Source of the DNA: JAXGQE01 sp040766585
GTDB lineage: Bacteria > Bacillota > SLNR01
Assembly (NCBI GenBank): GCA_040766585.1
Contig: JAXGQE010000009.1
Span: forward strand, 62,001-126,000
Reading direction: 5' to 3'
Length of the DNA: 64,000 nucleotides
This document shows positions 23,820-33,636 of the stretch, piece by piece. The stretch's first letter is position 1, and each line of letters begins with the position of its first letter. Both the position numbers and the translations under genes were made by a program. The notes beneath the pieces are model-generated. The model saw only the letters and a list, made by a program, of their open reading frames with translations, did not search any database and was not told the DNA's origin.

Positions 23820-25022
23820 TCAGGATGCTCTGGCAGCTTTCCGCTGGTCACTAGCCAGGATCACAGCAAAAAGAACGGCTGTGGCAGCTGTGACCATGCC
23901 GCAGAACACAAAGAGACTGACCAGCCCGATTCGATCCACCAGCTGCCCTCCCAGGGTCATGCCGGCGATGGGGCCTAATCCCATGTTGATGGCGCCAAAG
24001 ATGGTTTGGGCGGTGGCCTTCAACCCTTCCGGGGCTTCTTCAGAAACGAAGGTTACGCTGCCCCCGAAGTAGTATCCGCCGGAGAATCCCTGCATCAGCT
24101 GCACCGGGATCATCATTAGGGGGGACCGGGCCAAGGAGAAAAGGATCCACCGAACAGCCATGACGATATAGGACATGAGCAGGATCCCCCGGGCACCCAG
24201 TTTTTTCTGGAAGTACCCCATGGCCAAGAATGCCGGGATTTCGCTGGCTGCTGCAATAGCCCAGATAATACCGATAAAAGCGTCCGTTGCGCCCAGACTG
24301 GAAATATATATGTTGAGAAAGCCAAACCCCATGGCCATGCAGCCCTGGATCAGGAACGATGCAATGAGAAACACCACAAATTTCCGGTTCTGCAGAAGGA
24401 TACGGATCTGGTCTTTCTGGGCAGGCTGAACCTTGGGTTGCTCGTCTTCATTGTCTGGCGGAAGAGGATCTTCTTTGTGCGGAGGAATCAGAAATGCCAC
24501 AGCACCCATGACTGCCAAAGTCAGTGAAGTGATGATAAAAATACTCTGCAATCCGAATATGCCGGTAATCTGGCCCACCAGCAGTCCAGCCGTCATAAAC
24601 CCCAAAGAACCCCATAGGCGAATGCTGCCGTAGCTGATTTTTGCCCGCTGCACATGATCCATTGCCGTCGCATCGGTAATGGGCATGATAGCCGGGAACG
24701 TGGTTCCCAGTAAAGCAGCCGTCAGCAGAATCTGAGAAAGGCTTTCTGCCCGCAGATAGAAAAGCACAGTTACGGCACTGATCAGTATCAAAATGATCAA
24801 TACCGGTTTTCGTGCCCTGAATTTATCGCTGATATATCCCCACAGAGGCTGGCAGATAAAATTGGCCAGATAGTAGATGCTGACAATCAGACCAATCTGG
24901 GTGCCGCTGAACCCCATCCTGCGGAAATACAGATTAACGAACATGAGATAAGCCGGCATGGCCAGGTTGAAGAGAAAATATAAAAGCCTGACAATCATAC
25001 CTTCCTTTTTGTACGGATCCAA
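23820..25022 (-). CDS. MFS transporter (MFS_1-like, LacY/nucleoside-symporter type)
   Basis: This 400-residue protein has twelve predicted membrane segments. After the first helices come FRRMGFSGTQIGLIVSIYYLANFICQPLWGYISDKFRARKP, the loop-2/3 pattern of the MFS_1-like family. A central charged cytoplasmic loop (HKEDPLPPDNEDEQPK) separates the two six-helix halves. The substrate is unknown. The frame begins with TTG at 25022, with GGAAGG upstream. ATG 24998 directly after AAGGAAGGT is an alternative giving 392 residues. It is a single-gene unit with its own terminator. Confidence 0.8.
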   Translation of the reverse strand: MDPYKKEGMIVRLLYFLFNLAMPAYLMFVNLYFRRMGFSGTQIGLIVSIYYLANFICQPLWGYISDKFRARKPVLIILILISAVTVLFYLRAESLSQILLTAALLGTTFPAIMPITDATAMDHVQRAKISYGSIRLWGSLGFMTAGLLVGQITGIFGLQSIFIITSLTLAVMGAVAFLIPPHKEDPLPPDNEDEQPKVQPAQKDQIRILLQNRKFVVFLIASFLIQGCMAMGFGFLNIYISSLGATDAFIGIIWAIAAASEIPAFLAMGYFQKKLGARGILLMSYIVMAVRWILFSLARSPLMMIPVQLMQGFSGGYYFGGSVTFVSEEAPEGLKATAQTIFGAINMGLGPIAGMTLGGQLVDRIGLVSLFVFCGMVTAATAVLFAVILASDQRKAARAS

Positions 25023-25162
25023 ATGCCATCATCCTTCCGTTTCCTGTTCATATCCGTTCTATCAGTATACTCTGCCCGCTTTCAACTATCAAGAGGAAGA
25101 TATAAAGGATTTTTCTTATCTGTCTTGAATTCACTCTATATCACAATCTAGGAGGGAGCCGT

Positions 25163-25618
25163 ATGGATCAATTGATTGGCCGTTATGCTGGATTTTTGAA
25201 AAAGGGGCGCCAGGATCTGGTGGATGCAGTGAAAGATTTGTCCCCTGAAGAGCTGCACTTTACCCACAATGGAACTGTCAACTCGATCGCCATGATTTTG
25301 AAACATTCTGAGGCCGCCGAACAGTTTCTGATTCATAAACTGATTGCCGACGACCCCATCCCCACACGAGCTGTTAAACCGTTTGAAGAAGGAAATGAAG
25401 CATTACCAGACCTTCTGGCCGCACTGGAAAAATCTCAAAAACGCACCATGGAGATTCTTGAGAATCTCAAAGATGACGAACTGTTGGAAAAAAAGGAAAT
25501 CCGACTCTCGTCCGGGCCAGCTACCGTGACCAACGAATGGGGCATAATTCATGCCCTGGAGCATGAAGCGCACCATAAAGGACAAGTGGTCCTGATGAAA
25601 CGATTGGCTCGAACTTAG
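25163..25618 (+). CDS. DinB-superfamily protein
   Basis: This 151-residue four-helix DinB/YfiT-like protein has the putative metal triad: a histidine in AMILKHSEAAEQF (about 45-57) and two in HALEHEAHHKGQ (about 131-142). These proteins bind a divalent metal and often act as thiol-dependent transferases, but this member's role is unknown. AGGAGGGAG precedes the ATG. Its last 4 bp overlap the 3' end of the convergent SDR gene, with no terminator between. Confidence 0.8.
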   Translation: MDQLIGRYAGFLKKGRQDLVDAVKDLSPEELHFTHNGTVNSIAMILKHSEAAEQFLIHKLIADDPIPTRAVKPFEEGNEALPDLLAALEKSQKRTMEILENLKDDELLEKKEIRLSSGPATVTNEWGIIHALEHEAHHKGQVVLMKRLART

Positions 25619-26361
25619 TCGACGTAAATCATTTTTCGTGTCATGCCCCCATCGATAACCATGTTTTCACCGGTGATAAATCCATTTTGAGGATCCGAAA
25701 GAAAAATACATAGACGTGCAATGTCATCCGGCCGGCCCACACGCCCGGCCGGATGCTGCGTATGATCAATCTGGCGCAGTGTTTCGTAGTTGCAGTTTTC
25801 AATCCATCCCGGACTGATGCAGTTGACCGTGATGCCAGTATTGGCTAGAGATACAGCCAAGGCATGGGTCAGGGCTGCGATTCCTCCTTTGGATGCAGCG
25901 TAAGCTTCGCTGCCCGGCTCCGACATGGTATACCGGGTAGAAGAGATGTTGATGATTCTTCCACACTTTTTCTTTTTCATCCCTTCTGCACATTCTTTCG
26001 CCAGAAAAACCATGCTGCGCAAATTCACATTCAGCACATGATCCCAATTTTCGACGGTCAGATCATCCAGCGATGTGAATCCGCCGATGCCGGCGTTATT
26101 GATCAGAATATCCACAGTGCCTACCATGGTGTTCCATGACTGAACCAAGGAGCCAATCCCTTCTGCATCTTCCAGATCATAATATTGGAAAGCCCCTTGA
26201 TACCCTTTTGCCAGAAAGGACTTCTCCCAGTCCATCCCCCGATCTTTGTCAATATCCAGGGCAATCACAAAATCGCCTTTTTCCCCAAATGCTCTGCAGA
26301 TAGCCTGCCCGATTCCCCCAACACCACCGGTGATAAGAATGATCCTTCTTTCCTCTGCCAT
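25615..26361 (-). CDS. Short-chain dehydrogenase/reductase
   Basis: This 248-residue classical SDR has the nucleotide loop ITGGVGGIGQAI (about 9-20), an acidic residue after beta-2 (ALDID) favouring NAD(H), NNAGIGG, the catalytic Ser in INISSTRY and Tyr/Lys in EAYAASKGG, and ISPGWIEN near the substrate lid. The substrate is not identifiable. It is monocistronic and ends 4 bp inside the convergent DinB gene. Confidence 0.87.
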   Translation of the reverse strand: MAEERRIILITGGVGGIGQAICRAFGEKGDFVIALDIDKDRGMDWEKSFLAKGYQGAFQYYDLEDAEGIGSLVQSWNTMVGTVDILINNAGIGGFTSLDDLTVENWDHVLNVNLRSMVFLAKECAEGMKKKKCGRIINISSTRYTMSEPGSEAYAASKGGIAALTHALAVSLANTGITVNCISPGWIENCNYETLRQIDHTQHPAGRVGRPDDIARLCIFLSDPQNGFITGENMVIDGGMTRKMIYVD

Positions 26362-26555
26362 TGTCCTTCCTCCTTCGGGGATGATCCTTTACTTTCGTAC
26401 TCAGCTACATTTCACAGATTTGATTCAATCTCCTTCTGCCGAGCCGATTTTGATAATCCCGCGCTTTGGATGCCTTTTCTTTCATACTCACTCTGTAAGA
26501 AAGGGAGACCACCGAGGTGGCCTCCCTTCGATCCATGCTCAACCGTTCACTTTTG

Positions 26556-28007
26556 TCAGTCGATTTCTTCGAACATCCGAACATCGGCATGAGCCGCCAG
26601 ATACAGAGAGTTGAGGTCTTTGATATTTTTGTCTTTGCTGAGATCAATGGTGAATGTGTACTCTGTAAGCAGCGATCCAGACCACTTGTATGGGAACTGC
26701 CCGGGAGCATTGGTCATGACATAGGTCTTACCTGTCTTTTTCTTAGGCAATTCTGTATTCCCGATCCATACCTGGGCAGTTTCCAGCATATTCGGACTAG
26801 TCATGATGTAGCGAACTGTGATGGTTTTTTCATCTGCGCTCAGCATCATTTCCAGATGTCCGACCAGTGCACCTTTGTTCTCCACATCGTTCTGTCCAAC
26901 CCCTGCTCGGAGTTCCAGTTCAATCCCAGCCAACAGTTCGGCTTTGGTATATGGTCCGTTGGACCAACCCCAGTTGTTGGGGCCGATCAATGTGTTGAAC
27001 TCGATGAACCTGTCTGGATCGTACGCCCAGGCTGTTTCATCGTGATAGTACCAGTTACCGAAGTTGTTGTTGGCATGATGTTCCTGAGAGTCCAGATTAA
27101 TCATATACCCGTAACCCAGTACTCCCAAATCCACTGCATCCGGGGTGCTGGAGTTGGGGCAAGTCTGAACCCACATGGTGTTTGGAAGTTCTTCAGTGAC
27201 ATAATAGGTGATGCCGGGTTTAATTGCCGGGAATTCATAGTAACCGTTGCTGTCAGTCAGCATTGAAGTTACCAATTCCAGATCCCCCGGACTGCCTTTC
27301 CAGAGTTTGATGGTCCATCCGGAAAGTCCCGGTTCATCGCCATCACGAACACCGTCTCGGTCCATATCCAGGAACTTGTATCCTGACTTCTTGGCATACT
27401 GCCAGTTCCCGAAATCATTCCCGGTCAGGTCTGCATCACTGACAAACACTTCGTTCGCATACATTCCCCCACCCGGGTCTGAATTGAACCAGCCGGCAGA
27501 TAGCTCTTCTACAACATCGTAGGTACCCGGTACAATCCCGGTGATGGTGTAGGTACCATCCGCTGCCGTTGTGGCCTTCGGTTCACCTGCATCCCATGCT
27601 CCATCATCGTCATAGTCGACAAAGATTACCCAGCCTTCCAGCCCCAATTCGCCGGCATCCTGGTCTCCGTCGGCATTCAGATCGTGGTACTTCATCCCGC
27701 TCTTGGTGGCGGTGGTCCAGTTCCCGAAGTCGTTTTCGGTTAACGAGGCTCCACTGGTGAAGGTTTCTTCATGGTATCCACTGGCCGGATAGGACTGCGT
27801 CCACCCTGCCTGCAGCACTTCCTTCACCTTCCAAGTACCGAGATTAATACCACTGATGGTGTAAGTACCATCCGCTCCAGTAACCGCTGATGGTTCCCCG
27901 GCATCCTTCACGTCGTCGTCATCATAGTCCACATAGATGGTCCAGCCCGCAAGTCCCATCTCCCCGGCATCCTTTACGCCGTCGGCATCCAGATCATGGA
28001 ACTTCAT
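26556..28007 (-). CDS. C-terminal part of the giant SdrD-type repeat protein
   Basis: An intact 483-codon stretch with the last full B-repeats (each about 104 residues: SGMKFHDLDADG, calcium-loop-like DYDDDDVKDAGEPSAVT, GTYTISGI, WKVKEVLQAGWTQSYP, FGNW), a diverged repeat KKSGYKFLDMDRDG, and a unique C-terminal domain of about 140 residues that ends FEEID. No LPxTG, hydrophobic tail or other anchor follows, so the protein is probably released or held non-covalently. The 5' side (28007) is not a real start: the frame enters from the damaged repeat region. It is the 3' end of a gene that starts at 33093. Confidence 0.75.
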   Translation of the reverse strand: MKFHDLDADGVKDAGEMGLAGWTIYVDYDDDDVKDAGEPSAVTGADGTYTISGINLGTWKVKEVLQAGWTQSYPASGYHEETFTSGASLTENDFGNWTTATKSGMKYHDLNADGDQDAGELGLEGWVIFVDYDDDGAWDAGEPKATTAADGTYTITGIVPGTYDVVEELSAGWFNSDPGGGMYANEVFVSDADLTGNDFGNWQYAKKSGYKFLDMDRDGVRDGDEPGLSGWTIKLWKGSPGDLELVTSMLTDSNGYYEFPAIKPGITYYVTEELPNTMWVQTCPNSSTPDAVDLGVLGYGYMINLDSQEHHANNNFGNWYYHDETAWAYDPDRFIEFNTLIGPNNWGWSNGPYTKAELLAGIELELRAGVGQNDVENKGALVGHLEMMLSADEKTITVRYIMTSPNMLETAQVWIGNTELPKKKTGKTYVMTNAPGQFPYKWSGSLLTEYTFTIDLSKDKNIKDLNSLYLAAHADVRMFEEID

Positions 28008-31000
28008 CCCGCTCTTTGTGCGCCAGTTCCGAAATCATTGTTTGTGAGGGCGGCTCCGCTTGAAGGTTTCTTCATGGTATCCACTGGCTGGATAGGACTG
28101 TGTCCACCCTGCCTGCAAACTTCTTCACCTTCCGGTGCGGGGGTTGATTCCGGTGATGGTGCTCGCCTTCTCCCGTCATGGACGGTTCTCCGGCATCCAA
28201 TACGCCATCATTGTCTAGTCCTAGATGGTCCAGCGCAATCCTGTGTCTTCAGGGTCTTTACGCCGTCCGCATTCCTTCATCCGCTCTTAGTAGCGGTGGT
28301 CAGTTCCCGGTCGTTGTCGTCAGGGCTGCTCCGCTGGTGAAGATTTCTTCATGGTAGTCAGGATCAGCTGGATAGCTCTGTGTCCACCCTGCCTGCGCTA
28401 CTTCCCTCAGGTGCCGGTACTATTCCGCTGATGGTGTGGCTCCGCCTTCTCCCGTCACGGACGGTTCTCGGCATCAATACGCCATCATTGTCATAGTCCA
28501 CATAGATGGTCCAGCCCGCAAGTCGGTTCTCCGCCATCCTTCACGCCATCGGCGTCCAGATCGTGGAACTTCATCCCGCTCTTGCTGGCAGTGGTCAGTT
28601 CCCGAAATCGTTGTTTGTGAGGGCGGCTCCGCTGGTGAAGGTTTCTTCATGGTATCCGCTGGCGGATAAGACTGTGTCCACCCTGCCTGCAATACTTCCT
28701 TCACCTTCCAGTGCCGGGGTGATTCGGTGATGGTGTAAGCTCCGCCTTCTCCGTCTGTGGACAGTTCTCCGGCATCCGGTGTTCATATTGTCATGTCCAC
28801 ATAGATGGTCGCAAGTCCGGTTCTCCGCCATCCTTCACGCCATCGGCGTCAGATCGTGGAACTTCATCCCGCTCTTGCTGGCAGTGGTCAGTTCCCGAAA
28901 TCATTGTTTGTGAGGGCGGCTCCGCTGGTGAGGATTTCTTCATGGTATCGCCGGCCGGATAAGACTGTGTCCACCCTGCCTGCAATACTTCCTTCACCTT
29001 CCAGGTGCCGGGGTTGATTCGGTGTGGTGTAGCTCCGCCTTCTCCGTCACTGCGGACGGTTCTCGGCATCCAGTGTTCCATCATTGTCATAGTCCACATA
29101 GATGGTCCAGCCCGCAAGTCGGTTTCCGCCATCCTTCCGCCATCGGCGTCCAGATCGTGGAACTTCATCCCGCTCTTGGTAGCGGTGGTCAGTTCGAAGT
29201 CGTTGTCCGTCAGGGCGGCCCGCTGGTGAATTTCTTCATGGTAGTCAGGATCAGCTGGATAGCTCTGTGTCCACCCTGCCTGCGCTGCTTCCTTCCTCGG
29301 TGCCCGTACTATTCCGCTGATGGTGTAGGCTCCGCCTTCTCCCGTCACTGCGGACGGTTCTCCGGCATCAATACGCCATCATTGTCATAGTCCATAGATG
29401 GTCAGCCCGCAAGTCCCGTTCTCCGCCATCCTTCACGCCATCGGCGTCCAGATCTGGAACTTCATCCCTCTTGCTGGCAGTGGTCCAGTTCCCGTCGTTG
29501 TTGTGAGGGCGGCCGCTGGTGAAGGTTTCTTCGGTATCCGCTGGCCGGAGACTGTATCCACCTGCCTGCAATACTTCCTACCCTCCGGTCCCAGTTGATC
29601 CGGTGATGGTGTAGGCTCCGCCTTCTCCGTCACTGCGGACGGTTCTCCGGCATCCAATACGCCATCATTGTCATAGTCCATAGATGGTCCAACCCGCAAG
29701 TCGGTTCTCCGCCATCCTTCACGCCATCGGCGTCAGATCGTGGAACTTCATCCCGCTCTTGGAGGCCGGATACAGTTCCGAAATCGTTGCCGGTCAGTTC
29801 ATCGCTGCTTTCGAAGGTTTCTTCGTAGCCAAGTGCGGATAGCTCTGTGTCCATCCTTCGGCCCACTTCCTTCACCCTCCAGGTCCCAGGGTTGATTCCG
29901 GTGATGGTAGGCTCCGCCTTCTCCACTGCGGACAGTTCTCGGCATCCAGTGTTTCATCATTGTCATAGTCCACATAGATGGTCCAGCCCGCAAGTCCGTG
30001 TCTTCGGGGTCTTTTACGCCGTCCGCATCCATATCCTCAAACTTCATCCCGCTCTTGGTAGCGGTGGTCCAGTTCCCGAAGTCGTTGTTTGTGAGGGCGA
30101 AACCCGCTGGTGAAGGTTTCTTCGCAGTGGTAAGGATCAGCTGGATAGCTCTGTGTCCACCTGCCTGCGCTACTTCCTTCACCCTCCAGGTGCCCGGTAC
30201 GATTCCGCTGATGGTGTAGGTGCCATCGGCTGCTGTAACTGCTGACGGTTCTCCGGCATCCAATACGCCATCATTGTCATAGTCCACATAGATGGTCCAG
30301 CCCGCAAGTCCTGTGTCTTCAGGGTCTTTTACGCCGTCCGCATCCATATCCTCAAACTTCATCCCGCTCTTGGTAGCGGTGGTCCAGTTCCCGAAGTCGT
30401 TGTTTGTGAGGGCGGCTCCGCTGGTGAAGATTTCTTCATGGTAGTCAGGATCAGCTGGATAGCTCTGTGTCCACCCTGCCTGCGCTACTTCCTTCACCCT
30501 CCAGGTGCCCGGTACGATTCCGCTGATGGTGTAGGTGCCATCGGCTGCTGTGACTGCTGACGGTTCTCCGGCATCCAATACGCCATCATTGTCATAGTCC
30601 ACATAGATGGTCCAGCCCGCAAGTCCCATTTCCCCGGCATCCTTTACGCCGTCGGCATCCAGATCATGGAACTTCATCCCGCTCTTGCTGGCCGGACGCC
30701 AGTTCCCGAAGTCGTTGTCCGTCAGGGCGGCTCCGCTGGTGAAGGTTTCTTCATGGTATCCGCCGGCGGGATAAGACTGTGTCCACCCTGCCTGCGCTAC
30801 TTCCTTCACCCTCCAGGTGCCCGGTACGATTCCGCTGATGGTGTAGGTGCCATCGGCTGCTGTGACTGCTGACGGTTCTCCGGCATCCAATACGCCATCA
30901 TTGTCATAGTCCACATAGATGGTCCAGCCCAAGTCCCATTTCGGCATCCTTCGCCGTCGGCATCCAGATCATGGACCATCCCGCTCTTGCTGGCGGACGC

Positions 31001-32255
31001 CAGTTCGAAGTCGTTGCCGTCAGGGCGGCCGCTGGTGAAGGTTTCTTCATGGTATCCGCGGCGGGATAAGACTCACCTGCCTGCCTACTTCCTTCACCCC
31101 AGGTGCGGTACGATTCCGCTGATGGTGTGGGTGCCATCGGCTGCTGTGACTGCTGCGGTTCTCCGGCATCCAATACGCCATCATTGTTATAGTCCACATA
31201 GATGGTCAGCCTGCCGAGGCCCAGTTCCCCGCATCCTTCACGCCATCAGCATCCATCCTCAACTTCATCCCGCTCTTGGTAGCGGTGGTCAATTCCAAAT
31301 CGTGTCCGTCAGGGCTGCTCCGTGGTGAAGATTTCTTCATGGTAGTCAGGATCAGCTGGATAGCTCTGTGTCCACCCTGCCTGCGCTACTTCCTTCACCC
31401 TCCAGGTGCCCGGTACGATTCCGCTGATGGTGTAGGCTCCGCCTTCACCCGTCACTGCGGACGGTTCTCCAGCATCCAATACGCCATCATTGTCATAGTC
31501 CACATAGATGGTCCAGCCTGCGAGGCCCGGTTCCCCGGCATCCTTCACGCCATCGGCATCCAGATCCTCAAACTTCATCCCGCTCTTGGAGGCATATTGC
31601 CAGTTCCCGAAATTATTGCCAGAATCCACTTCTCCGGAATCCAAATTAATCGGTCCCCAAGCATACCCGTACGATGCCGCATAAACTGCACCTGTCGTCC
31701 CAGCATTGGGATAAGATTGGAACCAACCCAAAGGAATATCTTCGACGACAAAGTAGTTTTTGCCCGGCATCAGATTATTAAAACTGTAGTTCCCCGATGC
31801 ATCAGTCACAGTCGCTGCAACCTGGATCGTTGGTGTCGTTGTTCCCTCATACAGATAGATCGGCCAACTGGCGATGCTGGGTTCGCCAGCATCTTTCATA
31901 CCATCGGCATCCAGATCGTGGAACTTCATCCCTGTTTTGGTCGCGTACTGATAGTTCCCAAAGTTGTTATTGGTATAGGTCATTCCACCTTCGAAGGTTT
32001 CTTCGTGATAACCAAGCGCTGGGAATGAACAATACCAATTGGTTTGGAGTACTTCACGAACCTTCCATGAACCGGTATTGATTCCCTCAATGAGGTAGGA
32101 TCCATCCGCACTGGTCACTGCCGATGGTTCACCGTCATCCAGAACTCCATTATCGTCATAGTCCACATAGATGGTCCATCCGCTGAGTGGTGGTTCACCA
32201 GCATCCCAGATTCCATCAGCATCCAGATCATGCCATTTAAAGCCGCTTTTGGATG
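27045..32255 (-). repeat. Array of about 17 tandem SdrD_B-type repeats (~310 bp each), many damaged
   Basis: Repeat landmarks (minus strand AAGAGCGGGATGAAGTT or its variants) recur near 32240, 31925, 31575, 31262, 30970, 30668, 30358, 30046, 29747, 29460, 29161, 28861, 28568, 28276, 28000, 27692 and 27384. Intact units are about 310 bp; damaged ones measure about 275-300 bp. Repeats 1-3, 6-7 and 15-17 keep frame over most or all of their length; the others carry several short deletions each, often loss of C in CCC or CCAG or of blocks of 2-10 bases, with few substitutions. Confidence 0.85.
29799..30947 (-). CDS. Central in-frame fragment of the giant SdrD-type repeat protein
   Basis: This segment retains reading frame for at least three near-identical B-repeats (about 30,160-30,940), each with DYDNDGVLDAGEPSAVTAADGTYTISGIVPGTWRVKEV. 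It then drifts out of frame towards 29,800, where small deletions begin. Both apparent ends are artefacts of frame breaks, not true start or stop codons. The clean repeats here show that the unit is about 310 bp (~103-104 codons). Confidence 0.6.
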   Translation of the reverse strand: MPKWDLGWTIYVDYDNDGVLDAGEPSAVTAADGTYTISGIVPGTWRVKEVAQAGWTQSYPAGGYHEETFTSGAALTDNDFGNWRPASKSGMKFHDLDADGVKDAGEMGLAGWTIYVDYDNDGVLDAGEPSAVTAADGTYTISGIVPGTWRVKEVAQAGWTQSYPADPDYHEEIFTSGAALTNNDFGNWTTATKSGMKFEDMDADGVKDPEDTGLAGWTIYVDYDNDGVLDAGEPSAVTAADGTYTISGIVPGTWRVKEVAQAGGHRAIQLILTTAKKPSPAGFALTNNDFGNWTTATKSGMKFEDMDADGVKDPEDTDLRAGPSMWTMTMMKHWMPRTVRSGEGGAYHHRNQPWDLEGEGSGPKDGHRAIRTWLRRNLRKQR

Positions 32256-33093
32256 CTTGATCAACTATCCGGACACCCCATTCTTCAAATCCATCGGATG
32301 CCCCGGTACCGGACCAATCCGGGTCTTCCCCTAAATTCCCATGGACGACCACCATGACCACATACGGTTTGTCATTAAACCATTCATTGGGAACAAACAC
32401 CTTATAGTCGGGCTTCCCGCTTCCGGTGTTGATTCCATAGTCCAAGACAATCGTATAGTTCCTTACGGGAAAATCTCTAAACCCTCCATCCAGATCATAA
32501 ATCAGATCGGGTTCTGCAGAATCAAATTCAAAGTCTGGAGCCATGTTATATTGTCCCTCAAGGTTGTCGCTTTCGGTTTGCCAGATCTGCAGCACTTCCA
32601 AACTCAACAATTGAGGTGATGCACCAATATCTTCATCGTCAATCCCGCTGACTTCATTGATGTCTGCTGCAAACTCCCGATACCAGACACCGTCAATTTG
32701 CACCAGCGGAACTGCCGTCAACGGAAGTGCACTGGTTTTGGAATCATCTTCATCAAAATCAGCCACTTTACCGCCTGAGTTAAATCCGCGTTCGATAGAA
32801 CTCCCACCCGGGGGTTTCATGGCCAGATAAGTGTTGAATACGCCGGTGCCGCTAGCCTGCGTGCTGGGGAAATAGTCCCATAAAGCACCGGAATAAGATC
32901 GCGGAGCCATTAAATCATTGGGATCGGTAGGATCCACATCTACCATATCAGCAGCATACATGGTTACAATATGGCTCGGATCGATAGCTTCTGAAGCGGA
33001 AAAAACACTCAAAGCAGTACCGGCAATAAAGATGAATGCCAGTACAGCCACCAGAATGCTTTTCACAGTTCTGGATTTTTTCCAATAATACAT
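31309..33093 (-). CDS. N-terminal part of the giant SdrD-type repeat protein
   Basis: The real start is ATG 33093, after AAGGGGGAATTC. It opens a signal peptide (KKSRTVKSILVAVLAFIFIAGTALSVFS-A). An unrecognised A-region of about 240 residues follows, then B-repeats 1 and 2 and most of repeat 3. Repeat 2 is the most diverged and has a variant loop (EGTTTPTIQVAATVTDASGNYSF). The frame is lost at about 31,320 within repeat 3. SdrD B-repeats are Ca2+-binding Ig-like rods in staphylococcal adhesins. Here the whole gene would encode roughly 2,100-2,200 residues, suggesting a long secreted fibre or adhesin. Confidence 0.8.
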   Translation of the reverse strand: MYYWKKSRTVKSILVAVLAFIFIAGTALSVFSASEAIDPSHIVTMYAADMVDVDPTDPNDLMAPRSYSGALWDYFPSTQASGTGVFNTYLAMKPPGGSSIERGFNSGGKVADFDEDDSKTSALPLTAVPLVQIDGVWYREFAADINEVSGIDDEDIGASPQLLSLEVLQIWQTESDNLEGQYNMAPDFEFDSAEPDLIYDLDGGFRDFPVRNYTIVLDYGINTGSGKPDYKVFVPNEWFNDKPYVVMVVVHGNLGEDPDWSGTGASDGFEEWGVRIVDQASKSGFKWHDLDADGIWDAGEPPLSGWTIYVDYDDNGVLDDGEPSAVTSADGSYLIEGINTGSWKVREVLQTNWYCSFPALGYHEETFEGGMTYTNNNFGNYQYATKTGMKFHDLDADGMKDAGEPSIASWPIYLYEGTTTPTIQVAATVTDASGNYSFNNLMPGKNYFVVEDIPLGWFQSYPNAGTTGAVYAASYGYAWGPINLDSGEVDSGNNFGNWQYASKSGMKFEDLDADGVKDAGEPGLAGWTIYVDYDNDGVLDAGEPSAVTGEGGAYTISGIVPGTWRVKEVAQAGWTQSYPADPDYHEEIFTTEQP

Positions 33094-33465
33094 CTGAATT
33101 CCCCCTTGCGTTACACCGAAGAGAAAAGAACACATTGCAATCCATTGAGAATTTCAGAGTGAGAATCACATACATAGTCGTTCCAATGAGTTCCATCCGA
33201 TCGCACAAGAGCTCTGAGCACAACGACGTCCAACGAACCCATCACCTCCAGCAGCGTATTGGCAGGAAACGCAAACTTTCCTTCTATGGAAATAAATATC
33301 CACCGAGCTCGATTATCGTAAAAAAACACAAAAACCGACCTAACGGTCGGTTACGCTATTTGCTCAGGCAGGCACAAGCGTCCAGATGAATGTCTGTCGT
33401 CATTGCATCCGTATAAAGATGAATACTCTTGGTATAATTATACTCCTTCCATCCAAAGGTATCAA
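33094..33465 (-). promoter_or_regulatory. Promoter and terminator-containing leader of the SdrD-type gene
   Basis: Minus strand TTGATA (about 33460-33465), 17-bp spacer, TATAAT (about 33437-33442) make a strong promoter about 345 bp before the ATG. Only ~80 nt into the transcript an intrinsic terminator appears (CCGACC-GTTA-GGTCGG then TTTTTGTG, about 33331-33351). A further 240 nt without a gene follow before the start codon. The 80-nt segment can fold (GGATG/CATCT, ACGCT/AGCGT). I could not match it to c-di-GMP or other known aptamers. Confidence 0.5.
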
Positions 33466-33593
33466 CGTTTTTCCTGCAATTGAGCCGTATTATCACTTGT
33501 AAGAATTCCAGTTGTGTCAACAGTTTTTACTTGATATTGTAGTTATTTGTCGAAATTTACTTATGATGATCCAAAAATATTCTTTATCCATAA

Positions 33594-33625
33594 AAAGGAG
33601 CTGCCGGATTTCCAGCAGCTCCTTT
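33594..33625 (-). terminator. Terminator after the Cys/Met gamma-lyase gene
   Basis: AAAGGAGCTGC / GCAGCTCCTTT, an 11-bp perfect stem with a 10-nt loop, A-rich on the plus side (T-run in the minus transcript), 12 bp after the stop codon. Confidence 0.8.
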
Positions 33626-33636
33626 GGTGATATGCT

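Noticed and set aside
27045..32255. Tandem repeats as a CRISPR array
   Set aside because: The unit is about 310 bp, lies in a coding frame and translates into SdrD-type B-domains; there are no short repeats with unique spacers.
33352..33430. Possible c-di-GMP riboswitch before the SdrD-type gene
   Set aside because: GGACGC is present, but the conserved GCAAACC and GCAAAGCC-type elements and the tetraloop receptor are absent, so the class was not assigned.
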